Origin: Blastococcus sp.
GTDB lineage: Bacteria; Actinomycetota; Actinomycetes; Mycobacteriales; Geodermatophilaceae
NCBI GenBank assembly: GCA_025965795.1
Contig: JAOPWH010000062.1
Location: forward strand, 1 to 50,265
Length of the DNA: 50,265 bases
Reading direction: 5' to 3'
Under the pieces are notes generated by a model. It was not told the origin of the DNA. It made no database searches and saw only the letters and a program-made list of their open reading frames with translations. The position numbers and the translations under genes are program-made. This document shows positions 31,366 to 39,996 of this stretch, piece by piece (positions within the stretch are counted from its first letter, which is position 1; every line of letters starts with the position of its first letter).

Positions 31366-33414
31366 TCACCGGCCGATCGACACGACCTCGGGGGCGCCGG
31401 CTCCCGCGTCCTCGCCGTCCAGTGCCGAGCCGCGGAACTGTGCGGCGTACAGCCGCTGGTAGGCGCCCCCGGCCGCGAGCAACTCGTCGTGGGTACCGGA
31501 CTCGACGATCCGGCCGGCCTCCAAGACGAGGATGAGGTCGGCGTCGCGGATGGTGGACAGCCGGTGCGCGATGACGAAACTGGTCCGGTCGGCGCGCAGC
31601 GCGCCCATCGCCCGCTGTACGAGGAGCTCCGTGCGGGTGTCCACGGAGCTGGTCGCCTCGTCGAGGATGAGCAGCGACGGGTCGGACAGGAACGCGCGGG
31701 CGATCGTGATGAGCTGCTTCTCGCCGGCGCTGACGTTGCTGCCCTCCTCGTCGATGACGGTGTCGTAGCCGTCGGGCAGGCTGCTGACGAACCGGTCGAC
31801 GAAGGTGGCCTCCGCCGCGGCGTGGATCTGCTCCTCGGTCGCGGCCGGATTCCCGTAGGCGATGTTGGCTCGGATGGTCCCGCCGAACAGCCAGGTGTCC
31901 TGGAGCACCATGCCGATGGAGGACCGGAGCTCCGCCCGCGGCAGCGTGGTGATGTCCACGCCGTCGAGGGTGATGCGGCCCGCGTCGAGCTCGTAGAACC
32001 GCATGATCAGGTTGACCAGGGTCGTCTTGCCCGCGCCGGTGGGGCCCACGATCGCCACGGTGTGCCCGGGCTCGGCGAGCAGCGACAGGTCCTCGATCAG
32101 CGGCCGGTCGGGCTCGTAGCGGAAGGACACGTGCTCGAACTCCACCCGGCCGTGCCGGGACGGCCGGGTGGGCGGTGGGGGCGGGTCGGTCACCTGCTCC
32201 TCGGCGTCGAGCAGCTGGAACACCCGCTCGGCGGAGGCCACCCCCGACTGCAACAGGTTGGCCATCGAGGCCACCTGGGTGAGGGGCTGGGTGAACTGGC
32301 GGGAGTACTGGATGAAGGCCTGGACGTCGCCGAGGCTGATCGCCCCGGTCGCCACGCGCACGCCGCCGACCACCGCGATCACGACGTAGTTGAGGTTCCC
32401 GATGAACATCATCGACGGCATGATCATCCCGGAGATGAACTGGGCGCCGAAGCTCGCCTCGAACAATGCGTCGTTGCGCCGGCCGAACTGCTCGGCGACC
32501 TCGCGCCGGCGGCCGAAGACGGTCACCAGCTCGTGACCGGTGAAGGCTTCCTCGATGTGCGCGTTCAGCTCGCCGGTGTGCCGCCACTGAGCCACGAACA
32601 TCTTCTGCGAGCGCTTCGCGATCCGCGTCGTCACGACGATCGACAGCGGGATGCTGACCAGGGCGATGAGAGCCAGCAGCGGGGAGATCACGCACATCAT
32701 CGCGACGACACCGACGACGGTCAGCAGCGAGGTGAGCATCTGGCTCATCGTCTGCTGCAGTGTCTGGGAGACGTTGTCGATGTCGTTGGTCACCCGGCTG
32801 AGCAGCTCGCCCCGGGGCTGCGTGTCGAAGTAGCGCAGCGGCAGGCGGTGCAGCTTGTCCTCGACGTCGGCCCGGAGCCGCAGCACGGTGCGCTGCACGA
32901 CGTTGTTCAGCAGGTGACCCTGCAGCCAGCTGAACACCGACGCCGCGACGTAGAGGGCCGCGGCCCACAGCAGCACCGTCCCGAGCGCGGCGAAGTCGAT
33001 GCCCTGACCGGGGACGACGTCGGCACGGGCGAGCAGATCGGCGATGTTGCCGTGACCGGCGGCCCGCGCGGCCGCGACCGCCTGCTCCTTGGTGATGTCG
33101 CTCGGCAGCCGGCGGCCGAGGACGCCGGTGAAGATCACGTCGGTCGCCTGGCCGAGCACCTTGGGCCCGGCGACGGCGAACCCCACACTGGTGAACGCGA
33201 GGGCGAGCACGGCTGCGACCGCGCCGCGCTCGGGGGTCAGCCGCCGGAGCAGCCGCCGGACGGACGGACCGAAGGTCATCGGCTTCTCGGCGGGCAGGCC
33301 GGCACCGCCGAAGGGGCCACCGCCGAAGGGGCCGCGCATGGGGGGCCGCGGACGGGCGGCCCCGGCGGCGGCCGGGTCGCTGGACGCCGGGCCGCTGGAG
33401 GCCCGGCCGCTCAC
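31366..33414 (-). CDS. ABC exporter half-transporter (catalytic-site subunit)
   Basis: A 682-residue fused membrane/ATPase half-transporter. After a Pro/Gly-rich N-terminus ([10 protein letters not shown]) come six predicted membrane helices (about residues 60-370), then the ATPase: Walker [10 protein letters not shown], a non-consensus signature NVSAGEKQL, Walker [13 protein letters not shown] with a full catalytic Glu, and switch His in VIAHRLST. Its partner (33411) has the reverse pattern, so together they form a heterodimeric exporter with one competent and one degenerate ATP site. The GTG at 33414 overlaps the partner stop (GTGA). Likely substrate: lipids or drugs, exported from the inner leaflet; not determinable here. 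Confidence 0.93.
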   Translation of the reverse strand: MSGRASSGPASSDPAAAGAARPRPPMRGPFGGGPFGGAGLPAEKPMTFGPSVRRLLRRLTPERGAVAAVLALAFTSVGFAVAGPKVLGQATDVIFTGVLGRRLPSDITKEQAVAAARAAGHGNIADLLARADVVPGQGIDFAALGTVLLWAAALYVAASVFSWLQGHLLNNVVQRTVLRLRADVEDKLHRLPLRYFDTQPRGELLSRVTNDIDNVSQTLQQTMSQMLTSLLTVVGVVAMMCVISPLLALIALVSIPLSIVVTTRIAKRSQKMFVAQWRHTGELNAHIEEAFTGHELVTVFGRRREVAEQFGRRNDALFEASFGAQFISGMIMPSMMFIGNLNYVVIAVVGGVRVATGAISLGDVQAFIQYSRQFTQPLTQVASMANLLQSGVASAERVFQLLDAEEQVTDPPPPPTRPSRHGRVEFEHVSFRYEPDRPLIEDLSLLAEPGHTVAIVGPTGAGKTTLVNLIMRFYELDAGRITLDGVDITTLPRAELRSSIGMVLQDTWLFGGTIRANIAYGNPAATEEQIHAAAEATFVDRFVSSLPDGYDTVIDEEGSNVSAGEKQLITIARAFLSDPSLLILDEATSSVDTRTELLVQRAMGALRADRTSFVIAHRLSTIRDADLILVLEAGRIVESGTHDELLAAGGAYQRLYAAQFRGSALDGEDAGAGAPEVVSIGR

Positions 33415-35144
33415 GCCGCCTCCTGCAGGGAGAGCTGGGACTCGACGATCTCCTGGTAGGTGCGACAGTCCAGGAGCAGTTCCTCGTGCGTGCCCCGACC
33501 GGCGACCAGGCCGTTCTCCAGCACGATGATCTCGTCGGCGTCGACGATCGTGGAGACCCGCTGCGCGACCACGACGACCGTGGCGTCGCTGGTCCACGGC
33601 ACGAGGGCGGCACGCAGCCGCGCGTCCGTGGTCAGGTCGAGGGCCGAGAAGGAGTCGTCGAACAGGTAGATCTGCGGACGGCGAACCAGCGCCCGGGCGA
33701 TCGCCAGGCGCTGCCGCTGCCCGCCGGACAGGTTGGCGCCGCCCTGCGAGATCTCGGCCTCGAGACCGCCCGGCATCGCCTCGACGAAGTCCCGGGCCTG
33801 CGCCACGGTGAGCGCCGCCCAGAGGTCGTCGTCGGTCGCGTCGGGATCGCCGTAACGCAGGTTGCTGGCGACGGTGCCCGTGAAGAGGAAGGCCTTCTGC
33901 GGAACCAGGCCGACCCGTCGCCAGAGCGCCTCGGGGTCCATGTCGCGGACGTCGATCCCGTCGACGAGGACGGCGCCGGCCGTGACGTCGAACAGCCGTG
34001 GCACGAGCGAGAGCAGCGTGGTCTTGCCGGCCCCGGTGCTGCCCACGACGGCCGTCGTCCGCCCGGGTCCGGCCCGCAGGGAGACCCCGCGGAGGACCGG
34101 GGCCGCGGCACCGGGGTAGGCGAGCTCCACCCCGCGCAGTTCCAGTTCGCCGCGGGCCGGCACATCGGGAGCCGGCTGCAGCGGCGGTGCCACGGAGGAG
34201 ACGGTGTCGAGCACCTCGGTGATGCGGTCGGCGCACACGGCGGCGCGCGGGATCATGATCGCCATGAAGGTCGCCATCATGACCGACATGAGGATCTGCA
34301 TCAGGTACATGAGGAACGCCGTCAAGGAGCCGATCTGCATCTGACCGGCGTCCACCCGCCCTGCGCCGAACCACAGCGCCGCGATGCTGGAGCCGTTGAG
34401 GATGAGGGTGACGGTCGGGAAGATCAGCACCATCAACCGGCCGGTGCGCAGCGCCGTTGCCGTCAGCGCCTCGTTGGCGTCGCCGAAGCGCCGCGTCTCG
34501 TCGTCCTCCCGCACGAATGCCCGGACCACGCGCATACCGGTGAGCTGCTCGCGCAGCACCCGGTTCACCTGGTCGATGCGCGTCTGCATCGCCCGGAACT
34601 GCGGCACCATCCGGACGACGATCGAGCCGACGCACAGCAGCAGGGCCGGCACCGAGACGACCATGAGCCAGGACAGTCCGACGTCCTCGCGCAGCGCCAT
34701 GACGATGCCGCCGACGCACATGATCGGCGCGGCCACGAGCATCGTGCAGGTCACCACGACCAGCATCTGGACCTGCTGCACGTCGTTGGTGTTGCGGGTG
34801 ATCAGCGACGGTGCGCCGAAGCCGGCCACCTCCCGCGCCGAGAACTCGGCCACGCGCGAGAAGACCGCCGAACGCAGGTCACGTCCGACGGCCATCGCCG
34901 TCCGTGCGCCGTAGTAGACCGCGGTGACCTGGCAGAGGATCTGCACGAGTGTCACCGCGAGCATCCAGCCGCCCGTCGACAGGATGAAACCGGTGTCGCC
35001 GGTGGCGACGCCGCGGTCGATGATGTCGGCGTTCAGGCTCGGCAGATACAGCGACGCCATCGTGGCCACCAGTTGCAGGGCGACCACGACGGCGAGAGCC
35101 CCGGTGTAGGGCCGCAGGTAGGTGCGCAGCAGGCCGATCAGCAC
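33411..35144 (-). CDS. ABC exporter half-transporter (degenerate-site subunit)
   Basis: A 577-residue half-transporter: six membrane helices (about 1-310), then the ATPase with Walker [10 protein letters not shown], the consensus signature NLSGGQRQR, and a degenerate Walker [13 protein letters not shown], where the catalytic Glu is Asp. The switch His is Gln (VAQRVST). These are the changes seen in the non-hydrolysing site of heterodimeric exporters (BmrCD, TM287/288 type). The GTG at 35144 overlaps the end of the TetR gene by 7 bp, so regulator and both subunits form one operon. Confidence 0.92.
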   Translation of the reverse strand: MLIGLLRTYLRPYTGALAVVVALQLVATMASLYLPSLNADIIDRGVATGDTGFILSTGGWMLAVTLVQILCQVTAVYYGARTAMAVGRDLRSAVFSRVAEFSAREVAGFGAPSLITRNTNDVQQVQMLVVVTCTMLVAAPIMCVGGIVMALREDVGLSWLMVVSVPALLLCVGSIVVRMVPQFRAMQTRIDQVNRVLREQLTGMRVVRAFVREDDETRRFGDANEALTATALRTGRLMVLIFPTVTLILNGSSIAALWFGAGRVDAGQMQIGSLTAFLMYLMQILMSVMMATFMAIMIPRAAVCADRITEVLDTVSSVAPPLQPAPDVPARGELELRGVELAYPGAAAPVLRGVSLRAGPGRTTAVVGSTGAGKTTLLSLVPRLFDVTAGAVLVDGIDVRDMDPEALWRRVGLVPQKAFLFTGTVASNLRYGDPDATDDDLWAALTVAQARDFVEAMPGGLEAEISQGGANLSGGQRQRLAIARALVRRPQIYLFDDSFSALDLTTDARLRAALVPWTSDATVVVVAQRVSTIVDADEIIVLENGLVAGRGTHEELLLDCRTYQEIVESQLSLQEAA

Positions 35145-35803
35145 GGTGGAGCTCCGATCGGGGACGACGAGACGGAGGCGCGGGGCAGTCGTGCCGGAAT
35201 CGGCTCGCCGTGCAGCCGGATGCCGTCGAGCAGCAGCGAGACGATGTCCCCGGGCGACAGGGTCTCCCCGCCGGCGAGCCGGGGGTGACTGGCGGCGAGG
35301 GTGACCAGCCGCAGCCGCCGGGCGGCTTCCAGGGGGCCGCAGCGGAGGTGCTCCCGGTCGGGCTCGACGAGCGCCGCCACCGCGTCTGTGATGAGCGACT
35401 CGACCGCGGCCCACTGAGCCTCGCTACCGGGCGGGCGGGTGCCGTCGGCGCCGGGCCGGCTGCCGAGGGCGTGCAGCAGGTGCCAGATCTGCCGGGTCCG
35501 CTGCTGCATCAGCGTGACCGCGGCGAGCATCCGGTCTTCGAGGCGGGTCGTCAGATCCACCCGCCGAAGTCCGTCGAGCAGTGTGGAGGGGTCGAAGGCG
35601 TGCGCCAGGACGGCGTCCAGCAGATCCTTCTTCGTCGGGAAGACGCGGAAGATCGTGCCCTCGGCGACGCCCGCCGCCTCGGCGATCTGCCGGGTGCTCA
35701 CGTCGGTGCCACAGGTGAGCACGAGCGGGAGCGTCGCCTCGATCAACGCCGCCCGGCGGTCCTCCGGGGACAGGGCGGTGGCACGCCGAGGGCCTGATGA
35801 CAC
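35138..35803 (-). CDS. TetR-family regulator of the ABC exporter operon
   Basis: A 221-residue TetR protein. The N-terminal helix-turn-helix covers about residues 15-62 (STRQIAEAAGVAEGTIFRVF, then PTKKDLL). It is the first gene of the operon with the two exporter subunits, and a perfect inverted repeat lies on its promoter, so it most likely represses the operon until a transported compound binds. The GTG at 35803 lies at the predicted transcription start (leaderless). It is unrelated in sequence to the TetR at 14840 beyond the DNA-binding domain. Confidence 0.9.
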   Translation of the reverse strand: MSSGPRRATALSPEDRRAALIEATLPLVLTCGTDVSTRQIAEAAGVAEGTIFRVFPTKKDLLDAVLAHAFDPSTLLDGLRRVDLTTRLEDRMLAAVTLMQQRTRQIWHLLHALGSRPGADGTRPPGSEAQWAAVESLITDAVAALVEPDREHLRCGPLEAARRLRLVTLAASHPRLAGGETLSPGDIVSLLLDGIRLHGEPIPARLPRASVSSSPIGAPPC

Positions 35804-35809
35804 GGCGCG

Positions 35810-35837
35810 ATCATAGGAGTGAGTGAGGGCTCACTCC
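35810..35837 (-). promoter_or_regulatory. Leaderless promoter and palindromic operator of the exporter operon
   Basis: The minus-strand -10 TATGAT (35815 to 35810) ends 6 bp before the GTG at 35803. Immediately upstream, GAGTGAG-GG-CTCACTC (35821-35836) is a perfect inverted repeat, and a second overlapping one, GGAGTGAG (35816-35823) with CTCACTCC (35830-35837), shares its right arm. Both cover the -35/spacer region, suited to repression by the TetR protein. Confidence 0.65.
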
Positions 35838-35862
35838 ATCGCCTTTTCCGGAGGCGCCTCGG

Positions 35863-37524
35863 TCAGGACGGCGGCTCCGCCACCTCGACCGGGGCCGTCT
35901 CTCCACCTGCTTCGGCATCGTCCCGATCGGCGACGCCGCCGATGGCCTCCTGGGCGGCCCGCTCGCTCTCCCGGGCCGCCGCCTGCTCGGCCCGCCTCGC
36001 CCGCTCGGCCTCTCGGGCGCCGCGTTCGGCCTCGCGAGCGGCGGCCTGCTCGGCGGCCACGGCGGCGAAGTCGGCGGCCAGCCAGTCGTACCCCTCGCGC
36101 AGGAGCGTCCACACCCGCTCGACATGAGCCCGGGTCGTCGCGGGTGCGCCGACCGCCACCCGCAGGACGACCTGCCCGCGGACGATGGTGTGGGTGAGGA
36201 AGACCTCGCCGCCGTCGTTGAGGCGTTCCAGCAGGGTCATGGTGGCGACGTCGGCGTCGACGCCGTCGGCCCACCGCGGGCGCAGGCAGACCAGTGACAG
36301 CGGGTGCGGGGTGGCGACGTCGAAGCGCTCGTCGGCATCGGCCCAGGCGGCCAGCTCCTGCGCCATCGCCACGTGCGAGCGGATGTGCGCGCGCAGGCCC
36401 TCGGCGCCGTACCAGCGCAGCACGAACCACAGCTTGAGCGACCGGAAGCGCCGGCCGAGGGGGATCTGCCAGTCGCGGAAGTCGACGGCCGCCCCGGCAT
36501 CGGTCGTGGCGTTGCGCAGGTACTCGGGGAGGATCGCCAGCGCGCCCGTCAGCGCGGCTCGGTCGGCCACGTAGAAGAGAGTCGCGTCGAAGCCGGTGAG
36601 CAGCCACTTGTGCGCGTCCGTGGTGTAGCTGTCGGCCCACTCGACGCCGGCCTGCAGCGTCCGCAGCTCCGGGACGACGGCGCTGACGCCCGCATAGGCG
36701 GCGTCCACGTGCAGCCAGACCCCGTACTCCTGGCAGATCGGGCCGAGCTCCGCCAGCGGGTCCACCGCGGTCGTCGACGTCGTCCCGACCGTGGCGCACA
36801 CGAGGACGGGTGTGTAGCCGCGAGCCACGTCCCGCTCGAGCCGCGCGGCGAGGGACGCCGGCCGCATCGCCAGGTCGGCGTCGACCTCGACGATCCGCAC
36901 GGCGTCGGAACCGAGCCCGGCGATCCGCGCCGCCTTCTCCATCGACGAGTGCGTCTGCGCGCTGACGTAGACCGTCGCCCGCTCCGGGTCCACTCCCTGG
37001 CGCACGGTGGCCCCGCCGCTGCTCCGGTGGAGGGCGGCCAGCAGGGCCACCAGGTTGGCGCCGGAGCTGGAGTCCTGGAGAACACCGCCACCGGTGCCGG
37101 TGGAGCGGAAGGAGGCGGGCAGGCCCATGAGGTCGGCCAGCCAGTCGAGGACGTGCTGCTCGAGCTCGGTCGCCGCCGGGGAGGTCACCCACGACATGCC
37201 CTGGACGCCGAGGCCGGCCGAGACCAGGTCGCCGAGCACGGACGGGCCGGAGGTGTTGGCCGGGAAGTAGCCGAAGAACCCGGGGTGCTGCCAGTGCGTC
37301 GTCCCCGGGAGCACGACGCGGTCGAGGTCGGCCAGGACCGCGGCGAACGGCTCACCCCGCTCGGGCGGTGCGTCCGGCAGCGACTGCCGCACGTCGCCCG
37401 GGGCGGCGGGGGAGCGGACCGGGAAGGAGCCGATGCGGGACCAGTAGTCGGCGATCCAGTCCACGACCTCGTGTCCGTGCTGCCGGAACTGCTCGGGGGT
37501 CATGTGCGGTACTGGCTCGGTCAC
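35863..37524 (-). CDS. PLP-dependent group II (aromatic amino acid-type) decarboxylase
   Basis: A 553-residue fold-type I PLP enzyme of the aromatic-L-amino-acid decarboxylase family. HWQHPGFFGYFP near residue 77, a stacking His in SAQTHSSMEK (about 192), VDAAYAG (Asp274, contacting the pyridine N) and TTDAHKWLLTGFD with the Schiff-base Lys306 are all present. Substrate preference (Tyr, Trp, DOPA or other) cannot be told. The C-terminus (from about 490) is an unusual 50-residue Ala/Glu/Arg-rich tail of AERAR-like repeats, predicted helical. The GTG at 37524 has a leaderless -10 TACGGT (37536 to 37531); ATG at 37503 is the alternative start. Confidence 0.92.
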   Translation of the reverse strand: MTEPVPHMTPEQFRQHGHEVVDWIADYWSRIGSFPVRSPAAPGDVRQSLPDAPPERGEPFAAVLADLDRVVLPGTTHWQHPGFFGYFPANTSGPSVLGDLVSAGLGVQGMSWVTSPAATELEQHVLDWLADLMGLPASFRSTGTGGGVLQDSSSGANLVALLAALHRSSGGATVRQGVDPERATVYVSAQTHSSMEKAARIAGLGSDAVRIVEVDADLAMRPASLAARLERDVARGYTPVLVCATVGTTSTTAVDPLAELGPICQEYGVWLHVDAAYAGVSAVVPELRTLQAGVEWADSYTTDAHKWLLTGFDATLFYVADRAALTGALAILPEYLRNATTDAGAAVDFRDWQIPLGRRFRSLKLWFVLRWYGAEGLRAHIRSHVAMAQELAAWADADERFDVATPHPLSLVCLRPRWADGVDADVATMTLLERLNDGGEVFLTHTIVRGQVVLRVAVGAPATTRAHVERVWTLLREGYDWLAADFAAVAAEQAAAREAERGAREAERARRAEQAAARESERAAQEAIGGVADRDDAEAGGETAPVEVAEPPS

Positions 37525-37530
37525 CCGGTC

Positions 37531-37536
37531 ACCGTA
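37531..37536 (-). promoter_or_regulatory. Leaderless -10 element of the decarboxylase gene
   Basis: TACGGT read on the minus strand lies 6 bp before the GTG at 37524, predicting transcription to start on the start codon. Confidence 0.4.
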
Positions 37537-37671
37537 TTCGGTGGCCCCCGGCGATCATCGACCCGTGAGTTCCGAGGGGCTGGCGCCCGTGACGGACGTG
37601 ACCATCGCCGACCGTGACCCCGCGCGTGCGCGGCCCGGCGACACGGTCAACCGCTGAGCGGACGTGCGGGG

Positions 37672-37745
37672 TGCCCCCGGTGCGACTCGAACGCACACTG
37701 CGCGGGTTTTGAATCCGCTCCCTCTGCCGATTGGGGTACGGGGGC
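37672..37745 (-). tRNA. tRNA with anticodon CAA (leucine) and a short variable loop
   Basis: A full cloverleaf of 74 nt on the minus strand. The acceptor stem GCCCCCG/CGGGGGC pairs perfectly with discriminator A. The D-arm has CCC/GGG and the loop GGCAGA. The anticodon stem GCGG/CCGC has an A-C mismatch at 31-39, and the loop TTCAAAA gives anticodon CAA (bases 37709-37711 on the plus strand). The T-arm GTGCG-TTCGAGT-CGCAC is perfect. The 3-prime CCA is not encoded. The variable region is only 5 nt (GCAGT), whereas bacterial leucine tRNAs normally have a long variable arm. It would read UUG codons. Confidence 0.85.
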
Positions 37746-37805
37746 GCGCCGGGCTCCCCGGCTGCCCGAGCAGCGTAGCCGGAGGTGTCGGGAGCCCGAC
37801 CTGGC

Positions 37806-37811
37806 TAGGCT
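37806..37811 (+). promoter_or_regulatory. Near-leaderless -10 element of the response-regulator gene
   Basis: TAGGCT lies 8 bp before the GTG at 37820, so the transcript should begin within about 2 nt of the start codon. Confidence 0.45.
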
Positions 37812-37819
37812 TCGACCCC

Positions 37820-38422
37820 GTGAGCAGCGAGACGATCCGGGTCCTCATCGCGGAGGACGAGGCGCTCATCCGCCTCGACCTCAAGGAGATGCTGGAAGAG
37901 GAGGGTTACTCGGTCGTCGCGGAGGTGGGAGACGGTCAGCAGGCGGTCGACCGCGCCACCGAGCTGCGTCCCGACCTGGTGATCCTCGACATCCAGATGC
38001 CCGTCCTCGACGGTCTGTCGGCGGCCGAGCAGATCGCGGGTGCGCGCATCGCGCCGGTCATCGTGCTGACCGCCTTCAGTCAGCGCGAGTTGGTGGAACG
38101 GGCGCGTGACGCGGGCGCGATGGCCTACCTGGTCAAGCCGTTCTCGAAGAACGACCTCGTCCCCGCCATCGAGGTCGCCCGGGGCCGGTTCGCCGAGATG
38201 ACCGCTCTCGACGAGGAGGTGCGCACCCTCGAGGAGCGCCTGGAGACCCGCAAGGTCATCGAGCAGGCCAAGGGCCGGCTCATGGCCGACCAGGGACTCA
38301 CCGAGGCGGAGGCGTTCCGGTGGATCCAGCGCACGGCGATGAACCAGCGGACGTCGATGAAGGCCATTGCCGAGAGCATTCTCGTCGCGGCCCCGGCCAG
38401 TGAGGGCCCAGCGGGCGGCTGA
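37820..38422 (+). CDS. pdtaR: ANTAR-domain response regulator (PdtaR type)
   Basis: A 200-residue two-domain regulator. The receiver domain (about 5-120) has the acidic pair in IAEDEAL, phospho-acceptor Asp57 in LVILDIQMP, Thr in VLTAFS and Lys106 in YLVKPFS. A short coiled linker (TALDEEVRTLEERLETRK) leads to an ANTAR RNA-binding domain (about 126-187) with KGRLMADQGLTEAEAFRWIQ. Phosphorylation by a PdtaS-type sensor kinase would let it bind paired hairpins in leader RNAs and prevent termination. The kinase is not in the window. The GTG at 37820 is chosen because of the near-leaderless promoter; the open frame continues upstream only into the tRNA. Neighbouring pyk-tesB and polA-rpsA match its usual surroundings. 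Confidence 0.9.
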   Translation: MSSETIRVLIAEDEALIRLDLKEMLEEEGYSVVAEVGDGQQAVDRATELRPDLVILDIQMPVLDGLSAAEQIAGARIAPVIVLTAFSQRELVERARDAGAMAYLVKPFSKNDLVPAIEVARGRFAEMTALDEEVRTLEERLETRKVIEQAKGRLMADQGLTEAEAFRWIQRTAMNQRTSMKAIAESILVAAPASEGPAGG

Positions 38423-38666
38423 CCCCGGCGGGGTTCGCGTCCCATGCCTGGCAGGCGCAGATGACCGGCTGACACCGCGCGATACGCCAGCGTCACATCG
38501 CCGTTCCACGCTTAGCTCGATCGCGGTCACGTTTTAATCACGGACCGCCGGACTGCTCCCGACGCATAGACACCGCGCGTTCTCGCTGCATACGTTCGTC
38601 GCCGGTCGAACAGGCCGGACTTAGCGACGCGCCCCGCGTTCGTGTGGAAGCAGGAGGACGTAGTTG

Positions 38667-39857
38667 ATGCGATCGACCCGACCCGCCCAGTGGGTTCTGC
38701 CGTTGGCGTTGGCGAGCGCGCTGACGATGACGGCGTGTTCCAACAGCAGCGACAACAGCAAGGGCGGCGGCCTCAGCGGCTCCGGCGGCGGCGAGACCTA
38801 CAAGATCGCGTTCGAGGGACCGCTGTCGGGAGACAACCAGCAGCTGGGCATCAACGAGGTCAACGCCGCCGAGCTGGCCATCAAGCAGGCCAACGAGAGC
38901 GGCGACCTGGGCTTCAAGCTGGAGCTGCTCCGCGCCGACGACCAGGGTGACCCGGCGATCGCCCCGACCGCCGCCGCCCAGGTGCTGCAGGACGACGCCG
39001 TGCTCGGCGTCGTCGGCCCTTCCTTCTCGGGTGCGACGAACGCCGTGGCGACCACCTACGGCGACGCCGACATGGCGATCATCTCGCCCTCGGCCACCAA
39101 TGACACGCTCTCGCAGTCGAACTACCCCACCTTCCACCGGGTGGTCCCGCCGGACGGCCTCGAGGGCGTGCAGCTCGCCGAGTTCCTGGCCGGTAAGGGC
39201 TACAAGAAGGTCGTCGTGATCGACGACCTCTCCGACTACGGCAAGGGCGTCGCCGACATCGTCCAGGGTGCGCTGGAGAAGGCCGGCGTCACGGTGCAGC
39301 GTCTCGGCGTCGACGCCAAGACGACCGACTACGGCGCCACCGCGACGACGGTTGCCGGTGCCGGTGCCGACGCGGTGTTCTACGGCGGCTACGACGCGCA
39401 GGCCGGCCAGCTGGCCCGCGCGCTGCAGACCGCCGGGTTCGATGGCGACAAGTACACCGGCAACGGCGGCAAGTCCTCGGTCTTCACCGAGGGTGCCGGC
39501 GACGCGGGCGATGGCTGGTACTTCTCCTGCGGCTGCTCGGACGCGAACACGGCGCCCGCGGCCAAGGACTTCACCGCGGCCTACAAGGCGGAGTTCAACG
39601 CCGACCCCTCGACCTACTCGCCGGAGGCCTACGACGCCACCAACGCGATGATCGAGGCCATCAAGACGGCGGCGAAGGACGGCACCCCCACCCGCAAGGC
39701 GGTCTCCGACGCCGTGGACAAGCTGGACTACAAGGGCATCACCACCCAGGTGAAGTTCGACGAGACCGGCGAGCTGGCGGAGTCCTCGCAGGTCATCAAT
39801 CTCTTCCAGCAGGAGGGTGGGGTCATCAAGATCCTGGGCGACATCCAGGAGCAGTGA
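38667..39857 (+). CDS. livK: Branched-chain amino-acid ABC transporter, substrate-binding lipoprotein
   Basis: A 396-residue periplasmic-binding-protein type I. The signal peptide RSTRPAQWVLPLALASAL ends in a lipobox, TMTAC, so the mature protein is anchored by lipidated Cys25 on the outside of the membrane. A Ser/Gly-rich spacer is followed by KIAFEGPLSGDNQQLG, GPSFSGATNAV and VVIDDLSDYGKG, which are typical of LivK/Leu-Ile-Val-binding proteins. ATG at 38667 or TTG at 38664 are both possible; AGGAGG (38652-38657) is better spaced for 38664. It heads the liv operon, separated from livH by a strong hairpin. Confidence 0.92.
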   Translation: MRSTRPAQWVLPLALASALTMTACSNSSDNSKGGGLSGSGGGETYKIAFEGPLSGDNQQLGINEVNAAELAIKQANESGDLGFKLELLRADDQGDPAIAPTAAAQVLQDDAVLGVVGPSFSGATNAVATTYGDADMAIISPSATNDTLSQSNYPTFHRVVPPDGLEGVQLAEFLAGKGYKKVVVIDDLSDYGKGVADIVQGALEKAGVTVQRLGVDAKTTDYGATATTVAGAGADAVFYGGYDAQAGQLARALQTAGFDGDKYTGNGGKSSVFTEGAGDAGDGWYFSCGCSDANTAPAAKDFTAAYKAEFNADPSTYSPEAYDATNAMIEAIKTAAKDGTPTRKAVSDAVDKLDYKGITTQVKFDETGELAESSQVINLFQQEGGVIKILGDIQEQ

Positions 39858-39878
39858 CCCACTGAGGAACTGACGCCG

Positions 39879-39910
39879 GTGTGGGGCGGGCCGTGCGGCC
39901 CGCCCCACAC
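39879..39910 (+). terminator. Perfect 14-bp GC hairpin between livK and livH
   Basis: GTGTGGGGCGGGCC (39879-39892), loop GTGC, GGCCCGCCCCACAC (39897-39910), with no mismatch. There is no T-run after it. It begins 21 bp after the livK stop, so it may end part of the transcripts or protect the livK message from 3-prime decay, giving more binding protein than permease. Confidence 0.7.
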
Positions 39911-39947
39911 CCGCGTTCCGGGCCGCTCGTGGGCAGCCCGGTGCCGT

Positions 39948-39953
39948 TAGAGT
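39948..39953 (+). promoter_or_regulatory. Possible -10 element before livH
   Basis: TAGAGT lies 43 bp before the GTG at 39997, after the hairpin, and could start a separate livHMGF transcript. No good -35 is seen. Confidence 0.3.
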
Positions 39954-39996
39954 CCACCCCGCCGCTCGTCTCGCCTGCCCAGAGAGGCACCCGTAC

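Noticed and set aside
33486-35288. A 600-codon open frame antisense to the ABC exporter and TetR genes
   Set aside because: His/Asp/Arg-rich translation without motifs; the minus-strand genes are clear.
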